Numbered from the stretch's first letter, positions 50,169 to 59,715 are shown. The stretch: 64,000 bases of DNA from Salinimicrobium flavum (GCF_042684505.1 NZ_JBHULT010000005.1:496001-560000); one strand, 5' to 3'. Program-made: numbers and translations. Notes: generated by a model from the letters alone, not told the origin.

Positions 50169-52376
50169 TTATTCACGTGAGACCTTATCTATACCGTTTA
50201 TTTTTTTGAGGTGGTCCATTAATTTCTTGAGGATTTGGTTGTTCTTTACCACTACTGTGATCCTTCCCGTGAACACCCCATCTGTACTGTCAAAATTGAT
50301 GTTACGTATATTGACGTTCATGTTATTGGAGATCTCTTTGGTCACATCGTTCACCAGTCCCAGGTTATCTATCCCGGTCAACTTAATGACCGCTTTGAAC
50401 TCTTCCTGCGAAGAATCTTTCCACTTGGCCTGGATGATCCTGTAGGCAAAATTGCTCTGCAGCTGTATCGCGTTGGGACAGTCTTTTTTGTGCACCTTGA
50501 TGCCTTCACTAACGGTCACGAACCCAAACACGCTATCACCGGGAATAGGGTTACAGCAGTTTGCCAGTTTGTAGTCCAGGACCTCCTCTTCTTTACCAAA
50601 CACCAACTGGTCATATTTGGCTGTGATCTCGTCCTTGTCAATATCCTGTACCGGGTTGGGTTTCCTTATTTTGCTTTTAAAGAAACTCACCAGGGCATTA
50701 CTTCGCGAAGCCGCGTAATCCTTTAATTTCTGGTTGTCTATGGTACCCACCCCAACGCGGTAGAACAGGTCAAGGCTGGTCTTTAATTTAAAGAAGATCA
50801 CCAGCTCATTGATGGTCTTTTCATTGAACGGGATCTTTTGAGCACGTAGTTTACGGGTAAGGATCGCTTTTCCTTCTTCGGCGATACTTTTCTTCTCCTC
50901 CTTTAGGGAACTCTTTATCTTAGCCCGGGCACGGGCTGTGGTGGCATAATCAAGCCAGTTGGAATTGGGTTTTGCCTTATCTGAGGTGATGACCTCCACC
51001 TGGTCGCCGCTGTTAAGTTCTGTACTTAAAGGCACCAGTTTCCCGTTCACCCGGGCACCCCGGGTCTTTAATCCAACCTCTGTGTGAATACTGAAAGCAA
51101 AATCAAGCGGGGTCGCGCCTTTGGGTAATGATTTAAGATCTCCTTGCGGAGTAAAGACAAAGATCTCTTTGGAATACAGGTTGAGCTTAAACTGCTCCAC
51201 GAAATCTACGGCATTCACTTCCGCGCTTTCCAGGGCTTCCTGCAGTTTGTTTACCCACTCCTCCAGTCCGTCTTCCTGGCTGCTGCCCTGCTTGTATTTA
51301 TAATGAGCGGCATAGCCTTTTTCGGCGATCTCATTCATTCGCTCAGAGCGTATCTGTACTTCCACCCATCGGCCTTTGGGACCCATCACCGTAATGTGCA
51401 GGGCTTCGTAACCTGTTGATTTAGGTGAAGAGATCCAGTCACGCAGGCGGGTAGGGTTAGGCCTGAAGTGGTCTGTCACGATCGAGTAGATCTTCCAGGC
51501 CAGGAACTTTTCATTTTCGGGATTGGTCCTGTAAATGATCCTTACCGCGAATTTATCATAGACTTCATCAAAACTCACGTTTTGATTCTTCATTTTACGG
51601 CGGATGGAATAAATGGATTTTGGCCGGCCTTTGATACTGTAATCTATATTTTCCTTATCCAGGGAATCCTGAATGACCTTTGAAAATTCTGCAATGTACT
51701 TATCCTGTTCCTCCTTGCTCTCGCGTATTTTTTTCAGGATGTCGTGGTAGACATCGGGTTCGGTGTATTTGAGTCCCAGGTCCTCCAGTTCGGTCTTGAT
51801 ATTGTAAAGCCCAATCCTGTGAGCGAGAGGAGCGTAAATGTATAGTGTTTCTGAAGCGATCTTTTCCTGTTTGTCTGCCCGCATGGAATCCATCGTTTGC
51901 ATGTTGTGCAGCCGGTCTGCGATATTGATGATAATCACCCGCACATCATCGTTGAGGGTAAGCAGCATCTTACGGAAGTTCTCTGCCTGCAGCGACACAT
52001 CTTTGTCGTGTTCCAGGTGGGAGATCTTGGTGAGGCCGTCAACGATTCGGGCTACGGTGTTTCCAAAGTCCTTTTCAATGTTCTCGAGGGTATAGGGAGT
52101 GTCCTCGACCACGTCATGCAACAGGGCGGCGGCAATAGAAGTCGCATCCAGCCCAATTTCCGCAGCAACGATCTTTGCAACGGCAATTGGGTGGAAAATG
52201 TATGCCTCGCCCGACTTTCGTCGCTGGTCCTTATGCGCATCTACTGCCACATCAAAGGCCTGCCTTATCAGCTTCTTGTCCTCGTCTGTAAGCGTTTGGT
52301 AACTTATGCGCAGTAACTCCTTGTACTGGTGGGCAATTTCCTTATTTTCTTTTTCAATAGCGGCTTCCGTCATCAT
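50169..52376 (-). CDS. spoT: Bifunctional (p)ppGpp synthetase/hydrolase, RelA/SpoT family
   Basis: Rel/SpoT-type stringent-response enzyme, 735 aa. Hydrolase HD domain with FHPIAVAKIVAAEI (about 61-74) and LLHDVVEDT (about 88-96) is intact; synthetase domain has GRPKSIYSIRRKM and DKFAVRIIYR (about 250-280). TGS domain IFVFTPQGDLKSLPKGATP (about 400) and C-terminal ACT domain (about 660-735) follow. Both catalytic halves look functional, so it can make and degrade ppGpp. First gene of the spoT-fur-purA run; probable promoter 52381-52411. ATG at 52376. Confidence 0.95.
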   Translation of the reverse strand: MMTEAAIEKENKEIAHQYKELLRISYQTLTDEDKKLIRQAFDVAVDAHKDQRRKSGEAYIFHPIAVAKIVAAEIGLDATSIAAALLHDVVEDTPYTLENIEKDFGNTVARIVDGLTKISHLEHDKDVSLQAENFRKMLLTLNDDVRVIIINIADRLHNMQTMDSMRADKQEKIASETLYIYAPLAHRIGLYNIKTELEDLGLKYTEPDVYHDILKKIRESKEEQDKYIAEFSKVIQDSLDKENIDYSIKGRPKSIYSIRRKMKNQNVSFDEVYDKFAVRIIYRTNPENEKFLAWKIYSIVTDHFRPNPTRLRDWISSPKSTGYEALHITVMGPKGRWVEVQIRSERMNEIAEKGYAAHYKYKQGSSQEDGLEEWVNKLQEALESAEVNAVDFVEQFKLNLYSKEIFVFTPQGDLKSLPKGATPLDFAFSIHTEVGLKTRGARVNGKLVPLSTELNSGDQVEVITSDKAKPNSNWLDYATTARARAKIKSSLKEEKKSIAEEGKAILTRKLRAQKIPFNEKTINELVIFFKLKTSLDLFYRVGVGTIDNQKLKDYAASRSNALVSFFKSKIRKPNPVQDIDKDEITAKYDQLVFGKEEEVLDYKLANCCNPIPGDSVFGFVTVSEGIKVHKKDCPNAIQLQSNFAYRIIQAKWKDSSQEEFKAVIKLTGIDNLGLVNDVTKEISNNMNVNIRNINFDSTDGVFTGRITVVVKNNQILKKLMDHLKKINGIDKVSRE

Positions 52377-52380
52377 GAAC

Positions 52381-52411
52381 TAAAAGTACAATTTAGATTG
52401 AAAACAAACAA
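52381..52411 (-). promoter_or_regulatory. spoT promoter (TTG-N20-TACTTTTA)
   Basis: Minus-strand TTG at 52411-52409, 20-base spacer, and TACTTTTA at 52388-52381, one mismatch from TAnnTTTG. It ends 4 bases before the ATG at 52376, so a start-codon-proximal transcript is again suggested. Confidence 0.4.
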
Positions 52412-52417
52412 TAAAAA

Positions 52418-53650
52418 TCATGCCATGAGATTTTGGAAACGCTTGTACAGTGGCGGATGGGAATAATGCACAAAGACATAGGCAGGATGCGGCGTGAGAT
52501 TACTGAGGCTGTTGGCCGAAAGTTTTTTGAGTCCGGAAACCAGAGGTTCCGGGCGGTATGTGGTACCGGCGAAATCATCTGCCTGGTATTCAAACTTCCG
52601 TGAAAGATAGTTCATAAGGATCCCGGTTACCTCTGAAATAGGACTGTACAGGATCCCGAAAGCGATAAGACCTATATGGAATCCCGGTTGCTCCACACCC
52701 ATAGCTTCGGAAAGTACCGGGTTACCCACGAACAGGGAAAGCAGCCAAAGGGTAAAGCCGGTCGTAAGGATGCTGATGATCATGTTGATGATGATATGGT
52801 GTTTTTTGTAATGGCCCACCTCATGGGCCAGTACAGCCACGATCTCCTCTTCCTCCAGGTCGTTGATGAGGGTGTCATAAAGGGTCACCCTTTTTTCATT
52901 TCCGAAGCCCGAAAAATAGGCATTTGCCTTGGTGCTCCTTTTGGAACCGTCTATCACAAAGATTTTCTCGAGGTTGAAACCTTCTTTTTGGGCGTAAGAT
53001 TCGATCTTTTCCCGAAGGCTACCTTCTTCCAGTGGAGTTTGTTTATTGAACAGCGGCACGATGAGCCGGGCATAGAACATGTTCAGGAAAATACTGAAAA
53101 CGGCAACCAGGATCCAGGCGTACCACCAGAAGTTGTCACCGGCAAACTGGTAGAACCAGATAATGAGTGCCAGGATACCACCACCCAGGACGATCATCAT
53201 GCCCCAACTTTTTAATTTATCGAGAAAGAACGTCTTTCTGGTGGTTTTGTTGAACCCAAACTTCTCCTCGATCACAAAGGTGCTGTAGTAGGAAAATGGC
53301 AGGGATAGAATATCACTGGCAAGAATTATAATACCAAAAAAGATCAGCCCAATGACGATCGCATTGTCTGAGACTGATCTTGCGATCCCGTCTACAACAT
53401 CAAATCCGTCGGCAAACAAAAACGCCAGCAGCAAGGCCACCGAGAAAGAGGAGGAGAGGAGCCCGAACTTGTAGCGGGTCTTTTTATACTCCTGCGACTT
53501 CTGGTATTCCTCTTCTTTATAAACATCTTGCAAAGATGGGGGCACGGGGTCATTGAAATGCGCGGCATTCAAGGCATCAAGCACTTTATCGATCACGAAA
53601 TCGAGCACTATGATCGCGACGATGATATAAAAGAGGATTTGTGGAGTCAA
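52418..53650 (-). CDS. M48 family zinc metallopeptidase, Ste24/CAAX protease-like (TTG start)
   Basis: Membrane zinc protease of the CAAX prenyl protease 1 type, 410 aa. N-terminal helix FYIIVAIIVLDFVIDKVLDALN (residues 6-27), SLQDVYKEEEYQKSQEYKKTRYKFG marks the family, then about five more transmembrane helices. Zinc motif HEVGHYKKHH with His276, Glu277, His280 and a downstream SRKFEYQADDFAG supplying the third ligand. In bacteria such proteins handle membrane-protein quality control. The first codon is TTG at 53650; no ATG precedes the first helix. Confidence 0.9.
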   Translation of the reverse strand: MTPQILFYIIVAIIVLDFVIDKVLDALNAAHFNDPVPPSLQDVYKEEEYQKSQEYKKTRYKFGLLSSSFSVALLLAFLFADGFDVVDGIARSVSDNAIVIGLIFFGIIILASDILSLPFSYYSTFVIEEKFGFNKTTRKTFFLDKLKSWGMMIVLGGGILALIIWFYQFAGDNFWWYAWILVAVFSIFLNMFYARLIVPLFNKQTPLEEGSLREKIESYAQKEGFNLEKIFVIDGSKRSTKANAYFSGFGNEKRVTLYDTLINDLEEEEIVAVLAHEVGHYKKHHIIINMIISILTTGFTLWLLSLFVGNPVLSEAMGVEQPGFHIGLIAFGILYSPISEVTGILMNYLSRKFEYQADDFAGTTYRPEPLVSGLKKLSANSLSNLTPHPAYVFVHYSHPPLYKRFQNLMA

Positions 53651-53827
53651 AATATTTATTTTTCAAATCAATTCGGGCTAATATAATTAAATAATTGCCA
53701 GGTAAAGCCGGGAAAATAGGAGGATTATCTCAGCGGGATATTGGTTGACAGGAAAATGCTCCTGTTTGATATTCTTGTCAGACCGCGCCTGACCGGAGGG
53801 AGGAAAAATGGAAGTCGCTAATACCTA

Positions 53828-54634
53828 TTATTTAAATCCCCTTTGCCGTTTGGCCTCAAAGATAAGGATGCCGGCGGCCACAGAGACGTTCATGGAATCG
53901 ATCTCCCCCTGCATAGGGATCACGATATTTTGGGTTGTATTTTCCAGCCACTCTTCACTGAGGCCAGTAGCTTCTGTCCCTACCACAATTGCACTGGCCG
54001 GTTCATAATCGATGGAGTCATAAGGGACCGAAGCCTGGAGAGCAGCACCGTAAATGGCAATTTTGCGGTCTTTTAAAAACCGGATAATTTCCGAAGTTGT
54101 GCCCGTGGCGACCGGAGTGGTAAAGACACAGCCCACGCTTGAACGTATGATGTTGGGATTAAACATATCTGTTCTGGGGTTAGCGATGAGAATGGCATCT
54201 ACCCGGGCTGCATCGGCAGTTCGCAGTAAGGCCCCGATATTTCCTGGTTTTTCAGGTGCTTCAGCTACCAGGATCAGAGGGTTTGGACCCAGGTTGAGGA
54301 TATTTTCTAAAGAAAGGTCTTTGGCGGCTGCCACTGCCATGACACCTTCAGTACTTCCGCGGTAGGCCACCTTTTCATAAACGTCACCAGTCATCTCTGT
54401 GATGTCTACTGCGGAAGGGATCCTGCCTTTTAAGCTTTGTAACTCTTCCGAAGAAAAAAGCGCAGGACAAAAATAGAGCTCCCTTATCCTGAAGCCGCCT
54501 TTTACGGCCAGACCAATCTCCCGCTGCCCTTCAATTACGAAGACCCCTTCTTTTTTGCGGGAGCGTGATTTCTCCTGTAGCTGTAACAGCCTTTTTACGG
54601 CAGCATTCTGTAAACTCGTGATTTGTTTATGCAT
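53828..54634 (-). CDS. TrmH-family RNA 2'-O-ribose methyltransferase
   Basis: SPOUT methyltransferase acting on rRNA or tRNA, 268 aa from ATG 54634. The N-terminal substrate-binding domain contains KRLLQLQEKSRSRKKEGVFVIEG, and the SAM-binding trefoil-knot has ILVAEAPEKPGNIGALLRTADA, NIIRSSVGCVFTTPVATG, VVGTEATGLSEEWLE and IPMQGEIDSMNVSVAAGI. The longer start at 54667 would sit in the promoter (TATCTTTG at 54646-54639), which is 4 bp upstream of 54634. Target nucleotide unknown; it resembles the RlmB/TrmH group. Confidence 0.9.
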   Translation of the reverse strand: MHKQITSLQNAAVKRLLQLQEKSRSRKKEGVFVIEGQREIGLAVKGGFRIRELYFCPALFSSEELQSLKGRIPSAVDITEMTGDVYEKVAYRGSTEGVMAVAAAKDLSLENILNLGPNPLILVAEAPEKPGNIGALLRTADAARVDAILIANPRTDMFNPNIIRSSVGCVFTTPVATGTTSEIIRFLKDRKIAIYGAALQASVPYDSIDYEPASAIVVGTEATGLSEEWLENTTQNIVIPMQGEIDSMNVSVAAGILIFEAKRQRGFK

Positions 54635-54638
54635 CCTG

Positions 54639-54646
54639 CAAAGATA
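54639..54646 (-). promoter_or_regulatory. -7 element TATCTTTG 4 nt before the trmH-type start
   Basis: Minus-strand TATCTTTG (54646-54639), exact TAnnTTTG, followed by four bases and then ATG at 54634-54632. Same spacing as the 23000-23007 element. No TTG at the -33 distance. Confidence 0.5.
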
Positions 54647-54796
54647 GAAAAGTAAGGCTTTTGACACCTTCCCTGAAGCTGTGGCTGCACTTTAGTTAAA
54701 CTTCATTTAAAATTGCGTTATAAATAGGTGGCAATGAAGCAGATATTTCAGGATCTACCGGAAAATTTTTAAATTATAGATCAAATCATTGAAACT

Positions 54797-55222
54797 ATGA
54801 AAAAGAAACAATTACCCATAAAAAACGCTTTCAGGATACTCAGTTTTATTTTTGCTGCCATCCTCATAAGCGCATGTTCAAAAAAAGTCGTTTTTCCCAC
54901 CTCTGAAGTTGTGCCCGCGGCCAACGCTGTGGTGCAGGTCGAAAAAAAGGACTACAATTATCAGGTGAAACTGGAAGTGGAAAACCTTGCCGATCCTGGA
55001 AGGCTTACGCCCTCAAGGAATTATTACACGGCATGGATGGTGACCAAAAAGCACGGTACGATCAATATTGGGAATTTAAAGGTAAGCAGGAAGAACAAGG
55101 TGTCGCTGGAAACCATGACTCCTTATGAACCCATAAGGATCTTCATCACCGCAGAAGATGATTCCCGGGCAGTACTGCCTTCCACCCAGGTGGTCCTTGA
55201 TTCTGAAGAATTCAAGGTATAA
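54797..55222 (+). CDS. Small lipoprotein
   Basis: A 141-aa lipoprotein: basic start MKKKQLPIKNAFRILSF, hydrophobic core, lipobox ISAC (Cys near residue 27). The mature part is beta-rich, ending in a series of alternating strands (NYQVKLEVENLADPGRL, SRNYYTAWMVTKKHG, KVSLETMTPYEPIRIF), a pattern compatible with an immunoglobulin-like domain of unknown role. Preceded by AT-rich sequence; ATG at 54797. Convergent with the amidohydrolase genes across a bidirectional terminator. Confidence 0.7.
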   Translation: MKKKQLPIKNAFRILSFIFAAILISACSKKVVFPTSEVVPAANAVVQVEKKDYNYQVKLEVENLADPGRLTPSRNYYTAWMVTKKHGTINIGNLKVSRKNKVSLETMTPYEPIRIFITAEDDSRAVLPSTQVVLDSEEFKV

Positions 55223-55224
55223 AA

Positions 55225-55300
55225 AAAGCTGCCTTAAAAAGCTCATAAATTATCCCGGGTTTGGATAGCCTGAGGAATTTATTCTTTTTAAGGCAGCTTT
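55225..55300. terminator. Bidirectional terminator between lipoprotein and amidohydrolase genes
   Basis: 17-bp stem, arms 55225-55241 and 55284-55300 (AAAGCTGCCTTAAAAAG paired with CTTTTTAAGGCAGCTTT), with a 42-nt loop. It sits between convergent stops at 55222 and 55325. Confidence 0.65.
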
Positions 55301-55324
55301 CAGTTTAAAGCAGTTTTCAATGAC

Positions 55325-56662
55325 CTACTGCTGTTCTGCAACTTCTTCTGATTGCTCAGACTGGGATTCAAATTTTTTGCTGTAGCGGTCAGCCAGTTCG
55401 GTTTGATGACTTTCAAGACTTATCTGTCTTCCCTGGATGAATGCATGGGTCACCTTGTTGGTTCGCATGTCAAGAGCGTCCCCTTCACTAATAAATAGAG
55501 TGGCGTCTTTTCCGGTTTCCAAAGTACCCATGAAATCATCAACTCCAAGGATCTTTGCAGTGTTGGATGTGATCATCTTCAGCGCTTCTTCTTTGTCTAC
55601 ACCAAAAGCGGCTACCGTACCTGCATAAAAAGGCAGGTTCCTGGAATTCATTCTTTCCATGCTTCCGCTGGTCTCAAGAGCTACTAAAAGACCTTTTTCA
55701 TGCAGAAGTCCGGCCATTTTGTACGGCAGGTCATAATCCTGGTCCTCCAGGTTGGGGGTGTTGTGCACCCTTCCTACCAGCACGGGAACATTTGCAGCCT
55801 TCAATTCGTCGGCAACCTTGTAAGCATTGTAACCTCCTACCAGTACGACGTTTTCCAGCTGATGTTCTTTCGAGAAGTTAAGAATGTCGATGATCTCTTT
55901 TTCGCCGTCTGCATGGATGTAGATCTTCTTTTTACCTTCAGAAAGACCCTGCATTGCTTCAAAAGGCAAATTCTTCTGGTCTTTTGGACCGGCAAGGTAT
56001 GCTTTGGAATTCCTGAAGAATTCACTCAGGTTTTGGACCTCTTCTGCATACTTATCATTAGGTTTTACGCCCGGATCTTCGCCCATCCACCAGCGACCGC
56101 GTTTAATACTGTTGGGCCAGTTGATGTGCAGGCCGTCATTTTCCTTCAACACCGCATCTTCCCAGTTCCAGGCATCAAACTGGACCAAAGATGAAGTTCC
56201 CGAGATCCTGCCACCCCTTGGGGTGATCTGACCCGTTAAAACGCCATTGGGTCTCATACTTTCTACCACCTGACTTTCGGCATTATAGGCGATAATACTG
56301 CGCACGTGTGGCAGCATTTCCCCTAATTCGTCCTCATCGTCACTCTGGCGAATGGCATCTATCTCTACCAGGCCAAGAGTGCTGTTGGGGGAAATGAACC
56401 CGGGATAGACGTGCTTTCCTTTAGCTTCAATGACTGTTCCCCGGTAAGGCATCTTAGTCGAGTTGGCATCGGTAACGGTTCTTATTTTTCCATCCTCCAG
56501 GATGATAAGGCTGTTCTTTATCACCTCCCCGTTGCCAAGGTGCGCCGTGGCACCTACTATGGTCACGGGAGTGGTTTGTTCAGGCGCCGGGGTTTGCTGT
56601 GCAAACAGGCTTCCTGCCATAAAAAGCAGGACCGGCAAAAATGTTATTTTTAACTTCATCAT
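55325..56662 (-). CDS. Exported amidohydrolase-family protein without catalytic metal ligands
   Basis: A 445-aa secreted protein from ATG 56662 (a TTG at 56668 would add two residues). Signal peptide through SLFAQ. It has the beta-sandwich and TIM-barrel layout of amidohydrolases (KGKHVYPGFISPNSTLG, about residues 82-98), but the expected H-x-H after GF-I-D is replaced by S-P-N; the later His is kept in YIHADGEKE, while the usual HGY-type His and Asp are not seen. It follows the 990-aa amidohydrolase by 7 bp, so it is probably a partner. Probably non-catalytic. Confidence 0.8.
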   Translation of the reverse strand: MMKLKITFLPVLLFMAGSLFAQQTPAPEQTTPVTIVGATAHLGNGEVIKNSLIILEDGKIRTVTDANSTKMPYRGTVIEAKGKHVYPGFISPNSTLGLVEIDAIRQSDDEDELGEMLPHVRSIIAYNAESQVVESMRPNGVLTGQITPRGGRISGTSSLVQFDAWNWEDAVLKENDGLHINWPNSIKRGRWWMGEDPGVKPNDKYAEEVQNLSEFFRNSKAYLAGPKDQKNLPFEAMQGLSEGKKKIYIHADGEKEIIDILNFSKEHQLENVVLVGGYNAYKVADELKAANVPVLVGRVHNTPNLEDQDYDLPYKMAGLLHEKGLLVALETSGSMERMNSRNLPFYAGTVAAFGVDKEEALKMITSNTAKILGVDDFMGTLETGKDATLFISEGDALDMRTNKVTHAFIQGRQISLESHQTELADRYSKKFESQSEQSEEVAEQQ

Positions 56663-56669
56663 TTTCAAA

Positions 56670-59642
56670 TTAGTTTAGGTGAAGGGTGTCACAGTGCATT
56701 TCTTCTTTTTTCGAATCTTTTACCGGCTGCGTCTTAAGACCGTTGTTCTTGGCCTTTAGCATTTGAGCGGTAAGCGTGTTCTTTTCTGCCGCAACTTTCT
56801 TTCTAAGTTCGGTATCCCTTTCCAGGTCAAAATAAACAGTACCTTCAATAAGGGTCTTTTCCGGAACCGCATAAACTGAAAGCGGATGGTCTGACCAGAG
56901 TACGAGGTCTGCATCCTTCCCTTCCCTGATGCTTCCTACCCGGTCATCAATATGGAGTAGTTTCGCCGGATTAAGAGTTACGAATTTCCACGCATCTTCT
57001 TCAGAAATACCTCCGTATTTCACACTTTTTGCGGCCTCCTGGTTCAATCTTCTTCCCATTTCGGCATCATCACTGTTGATGGCTACGGTCACCCCTGCGT
57101 TATGCATAATGGCCGCATTCTGAGGGATAGCATCCTTAACTTCATATTTGTACGCCCACCAGTCTGAGAAGGTAGAGCCTCCCACGCCGTGTTCCGCCAT
57201 TTTATCGGCTAGTTTATAACCTTCAAGGATATGGGTAAAAGTGTTGATGTTGAAGCCAAACTGTTCGGCTACTTTCATCAGCATATTGATCTCGCTTTGC
57301 ACATAAGAGTGGGCAGTAATGAAACGCTCGCCGTTCATGATCTCGACCAGGGCCTCCATTTCAATGTCCTTTCTGTACGGTTTTCCACTCTTTTTAAGTT
57401 GCTCGTATTCCTGAGCCCGGGTGAAATAATCCACAAATACCTGTTCCACACCCATTCTTGTTTGTGGGAAACGTGAATTACTGTTCCAGTTCGCCTGCTT
57501 CACGTTTTCCCCCAGGGCGAACTTGATGAATTTAGGTGAATCATCAAAGATCATTTCCTGTGGAGTAGCACCCCACTTCATCTTCAGAATAGCCGATTGT
57601 CCGCCAATAGGGTTGGCAGATCCATGTAGTAACTGCAGGGTGGTTACACCTCCCGCAAGATTTCTGTAGATCCCGATATCATCTGGGTCTACCACATCCT
57701 CCATTCTTACTTCTGCAGAAGAATTGTGTCCGGCCTCATTAATAGCCGAAGCTGCAAGGTGTGAATGTTCATCAATGATCCCGGTCGTAAGGTGCTTGCC
57801 GGTGGCGTCAACCACGGTGGCACTGCGCGCATTGAGATCTTTCCCTATGGCTGCGATCTTACCTTTTCTCACCAGTACATCTGTATTTTCGATGATCCCT
57901 GCATCCTCATTGGTCCAAACCGTGGCATTTCTGAATAAGATGTCCTGTTGCTTCGGAAGGCTCTCAAATCCATAGGCCATGTTCGGGAAGGTTACGGGAA
58001 GTACTTCATGCACCTCCTTTTTCTTCGCGTCTTTATCTTTTTCTGCGGAAGCATCTGAAGTCCTGGTGGCGGTGAAGGTTGTTTCTGTACCGTCACCTAA
58101 AACAGCTTTTCCACTGAAGGTTTTTGCTTCCTCCTGAATTTTGGCTGAAAGTCGGGTATATTCGGTTTTTGTAGTATCTGGTGCAGATAAAAGTACGTTC
58201 AGCCAGTTATTCTTATAGGCAAGTTTAGAACCTATCTTGTTGTTGTTGAAGGTCACTTCTGCTTTAGGTTTTGCAGGTTCCCCGGTTACCTTCATGGTAT
58301 AGGTGTTTCCTGCAACCTTTACCTCATAGGTGCCTTTAAGGTTTACAGTTCCCATGTCTTCTATCACAGATCTTCTTCCCTGTACCCAGTTCTCATAAAG
58401 AGTGGTTTCCTTGTCGAAGTAATCTCCCGAGGTTATCAGGAAGTTCGCCCAGGAACCTTCCTTAAGAGTACCTAAATTATTTTCCTGTCCCAGTACCTTT
58501 GCCGGTACCGTAGTAAGGGCTGCAAGTGCGGTCTTCTTGTCAAGACCATATTCAATGGCTTTTAAAAGATTATCCCTGAAGCTTTTTTTAGCTTCATTAG
58601 TGGTAAGGGCAAAGGGAATCCCTTTTTCAGCCAGCATCTTAAGGTTAGCCGGCGCCTGGTTCCATTCCTTCATATCCCCAAGGCTGGCATAATCTGCCAG
58701 GTAAGGGTCTTCCATATCAAAAGGCTCAGGGAAGTTGAGGGGAACTATATAAGTTGCACCGGTGGCCTTGATAGCATCAAGCCTTTCAAATTCCTTACCG
58801 GTTCCCACGATCACGTATTGTACGCCAAATTCATCCCCAACCTTGTCTGCCCTTAATTCATCCAGAAGGTTATCTGCCTTAAAGATCTGCAGGAGGTTTC
58901 TGTTCTGGTTAAAGGCTTCCAGGGCAAGATCCTTGTTCTTTAAATTGCCTTTTGAATACCAGTCGGCATCCATGTATGTTTGTCTTAGTAATGCAATAGC
59001 CCCCATAATGGAAGTAGGGTATACCTGCTTGCTTTTTGCGCTTTTTTCGAAGGAAAGATACTGGGCAGACCGCTGACTGATGATTCGGTCCCCTTCAGTT
59101 CCTTCAGAATTAAGGGCAACCAGCATCCCGGTTCCTCTCACAATCCCGTCGGGCATATGGGTATTCACAACGCCAAAACCAAACTTTCTGAGCTCCTCTG
59201 CATCAGCAGTGCTGTATTTAAAAGTTTCTAGTGCAGAAGTTTCAGGCCGAATATGGTCGTTCCAGTAATAACCTTCCCGGGAAGCATCATACTGCGGATT
59301 CCCGCTGTAGGGGCTTCCACCTTCACTCTTAGGTTTTTCAATTCCGAAGTGCGTGTAAAGATCAATAAAGGAAGGGTAAACCTCTTTTCCTTTAAGATCA
59401 TAAACTACAGAGTTGGCAGGAACCTTTACAGATTTTCCAACCGCGGTGATCTTACCGTCCCTCACCACCAGCATACCGTTCTCGATAATAGTGGAGGGAT
59501 CTACATGGATCTTTGCATTCTTGAATACCGTGTAATTGGTATTCACCCCGGCCTTGACGGCGTCATTCTTTGGAAAGTACTCCTGTGCCTGCACGCCAAG
59601 AAAGCTGCTGAACAGGAGACAAATGAATAATTTGATTCTCAT
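56670..59642 (-). CDS. Exported two-domain amidohydrolase
   Basis: A 990-aa secreted protein with signal peptide MRIKLFICLLFSSFLGVQA. Two amidohydrolase-like modules. The N-terminal one (about residues 40-430) has DLYTHFG (96-98) where HxH is expected, and its later ligands are also replaced, so it seems inactive. The C-terminal one (about 565-960) has an intact metal site: H626 and H628 in DEHSHLAA, later His in TAHSYVQ and THILEGY, and Asp in NSDDAEM. Similar to imidazolonepropionase/prolidase-type enzymes in fold. Substrate unknown; probably a cyclic amide or peptide in the periplasm. Confidence 0.85.
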   Translation of the reverse strand: MRIKLFICLLFSSFLGVQAQEYFPKNDAVKAGVNTNYTVFKNAKIHVDPSTIIENGMLVVRDGKITAVGKSVKVPANSVVYDLKGKEVYPSFIDLYTHFGIEKPKSEGGSPYSGNPQYDASREGYYWNDHIRPETSALETFKYSTADAEELRKFGFGVVNTHMPDGIVRGTGMLVALNSEGTEGDRIISQRSAQYLSFEKSAKSKQVYPTSIMGAIALLRQTYMDADWYSKGNLKNKDLALEAFNQNRNLLQIFKADNLLDELRADKVGDEFGVQYVIVGTGKEFERLDAIKATGATYIVPLNFPEPFDMEDPYLADYASLGDMKEWNQAPANLKMLAEKGIPFALTTNEAKKSFRDNLLKAIEYGLDKKTALAALTTVPAKVLGQENNLGTLKEGSWANFLITSGDYFDKETTLYENWVQGRRSVIEDMGTVNLKGTYEVKVAGNTYTMKVTGEPAKPKAEVTFNNNKIGSKLAYKNNWLNVLLSAPDTTKTEYTRLSAKIQEEAKTFSGKAVLGDGTETTFTATRTSDASAEKDKDAKKKEVHEVLPVTFPNMAYGFESLPKQQDILFRNATVWTNEDAGIIENTDVLVRKGKIAAIGKDLNARSATVVDATGKHLTTGIIDEHSHLAASAINEAGHNSSAEVRMEDVVDPDDIGIYRNLAGGVTTLQLLHGSANPIGGQSAILKMKWGATPQEMIFDDSPKFIKFALGENVKQANWNSNSRFPQTRMGVEQVFVDYFTRAQEYEQLKKSGKPYRKDIEMEALVEIMNGERFITAHSYVQSEINMLMKVAEQFGFNINTFTHILEGYKLADKMAEHGVGGSTFSDWWAYKYEVKDAIPQNAAIMHNAGVTVAINSDDAEMGRRLNQEAAKSVKYGGISEEDAWKFVTLNPAKLLHIDDRVGSIREGKDADLVLWSDHPLSVYAVPEKTLIEGTVYFDLERDTELRKKVAAEKNTLTAQMLKAKNNGLKTQPVKDSKKEEMHCDTLHLN

Positions 59643-59715
59643 AGATAAATTTGAATAGGGTGATTTGGAAAAATTTAAAACCGGTAAGTTAACAAAAATT
59701 TGACAAGAGCAAAGT

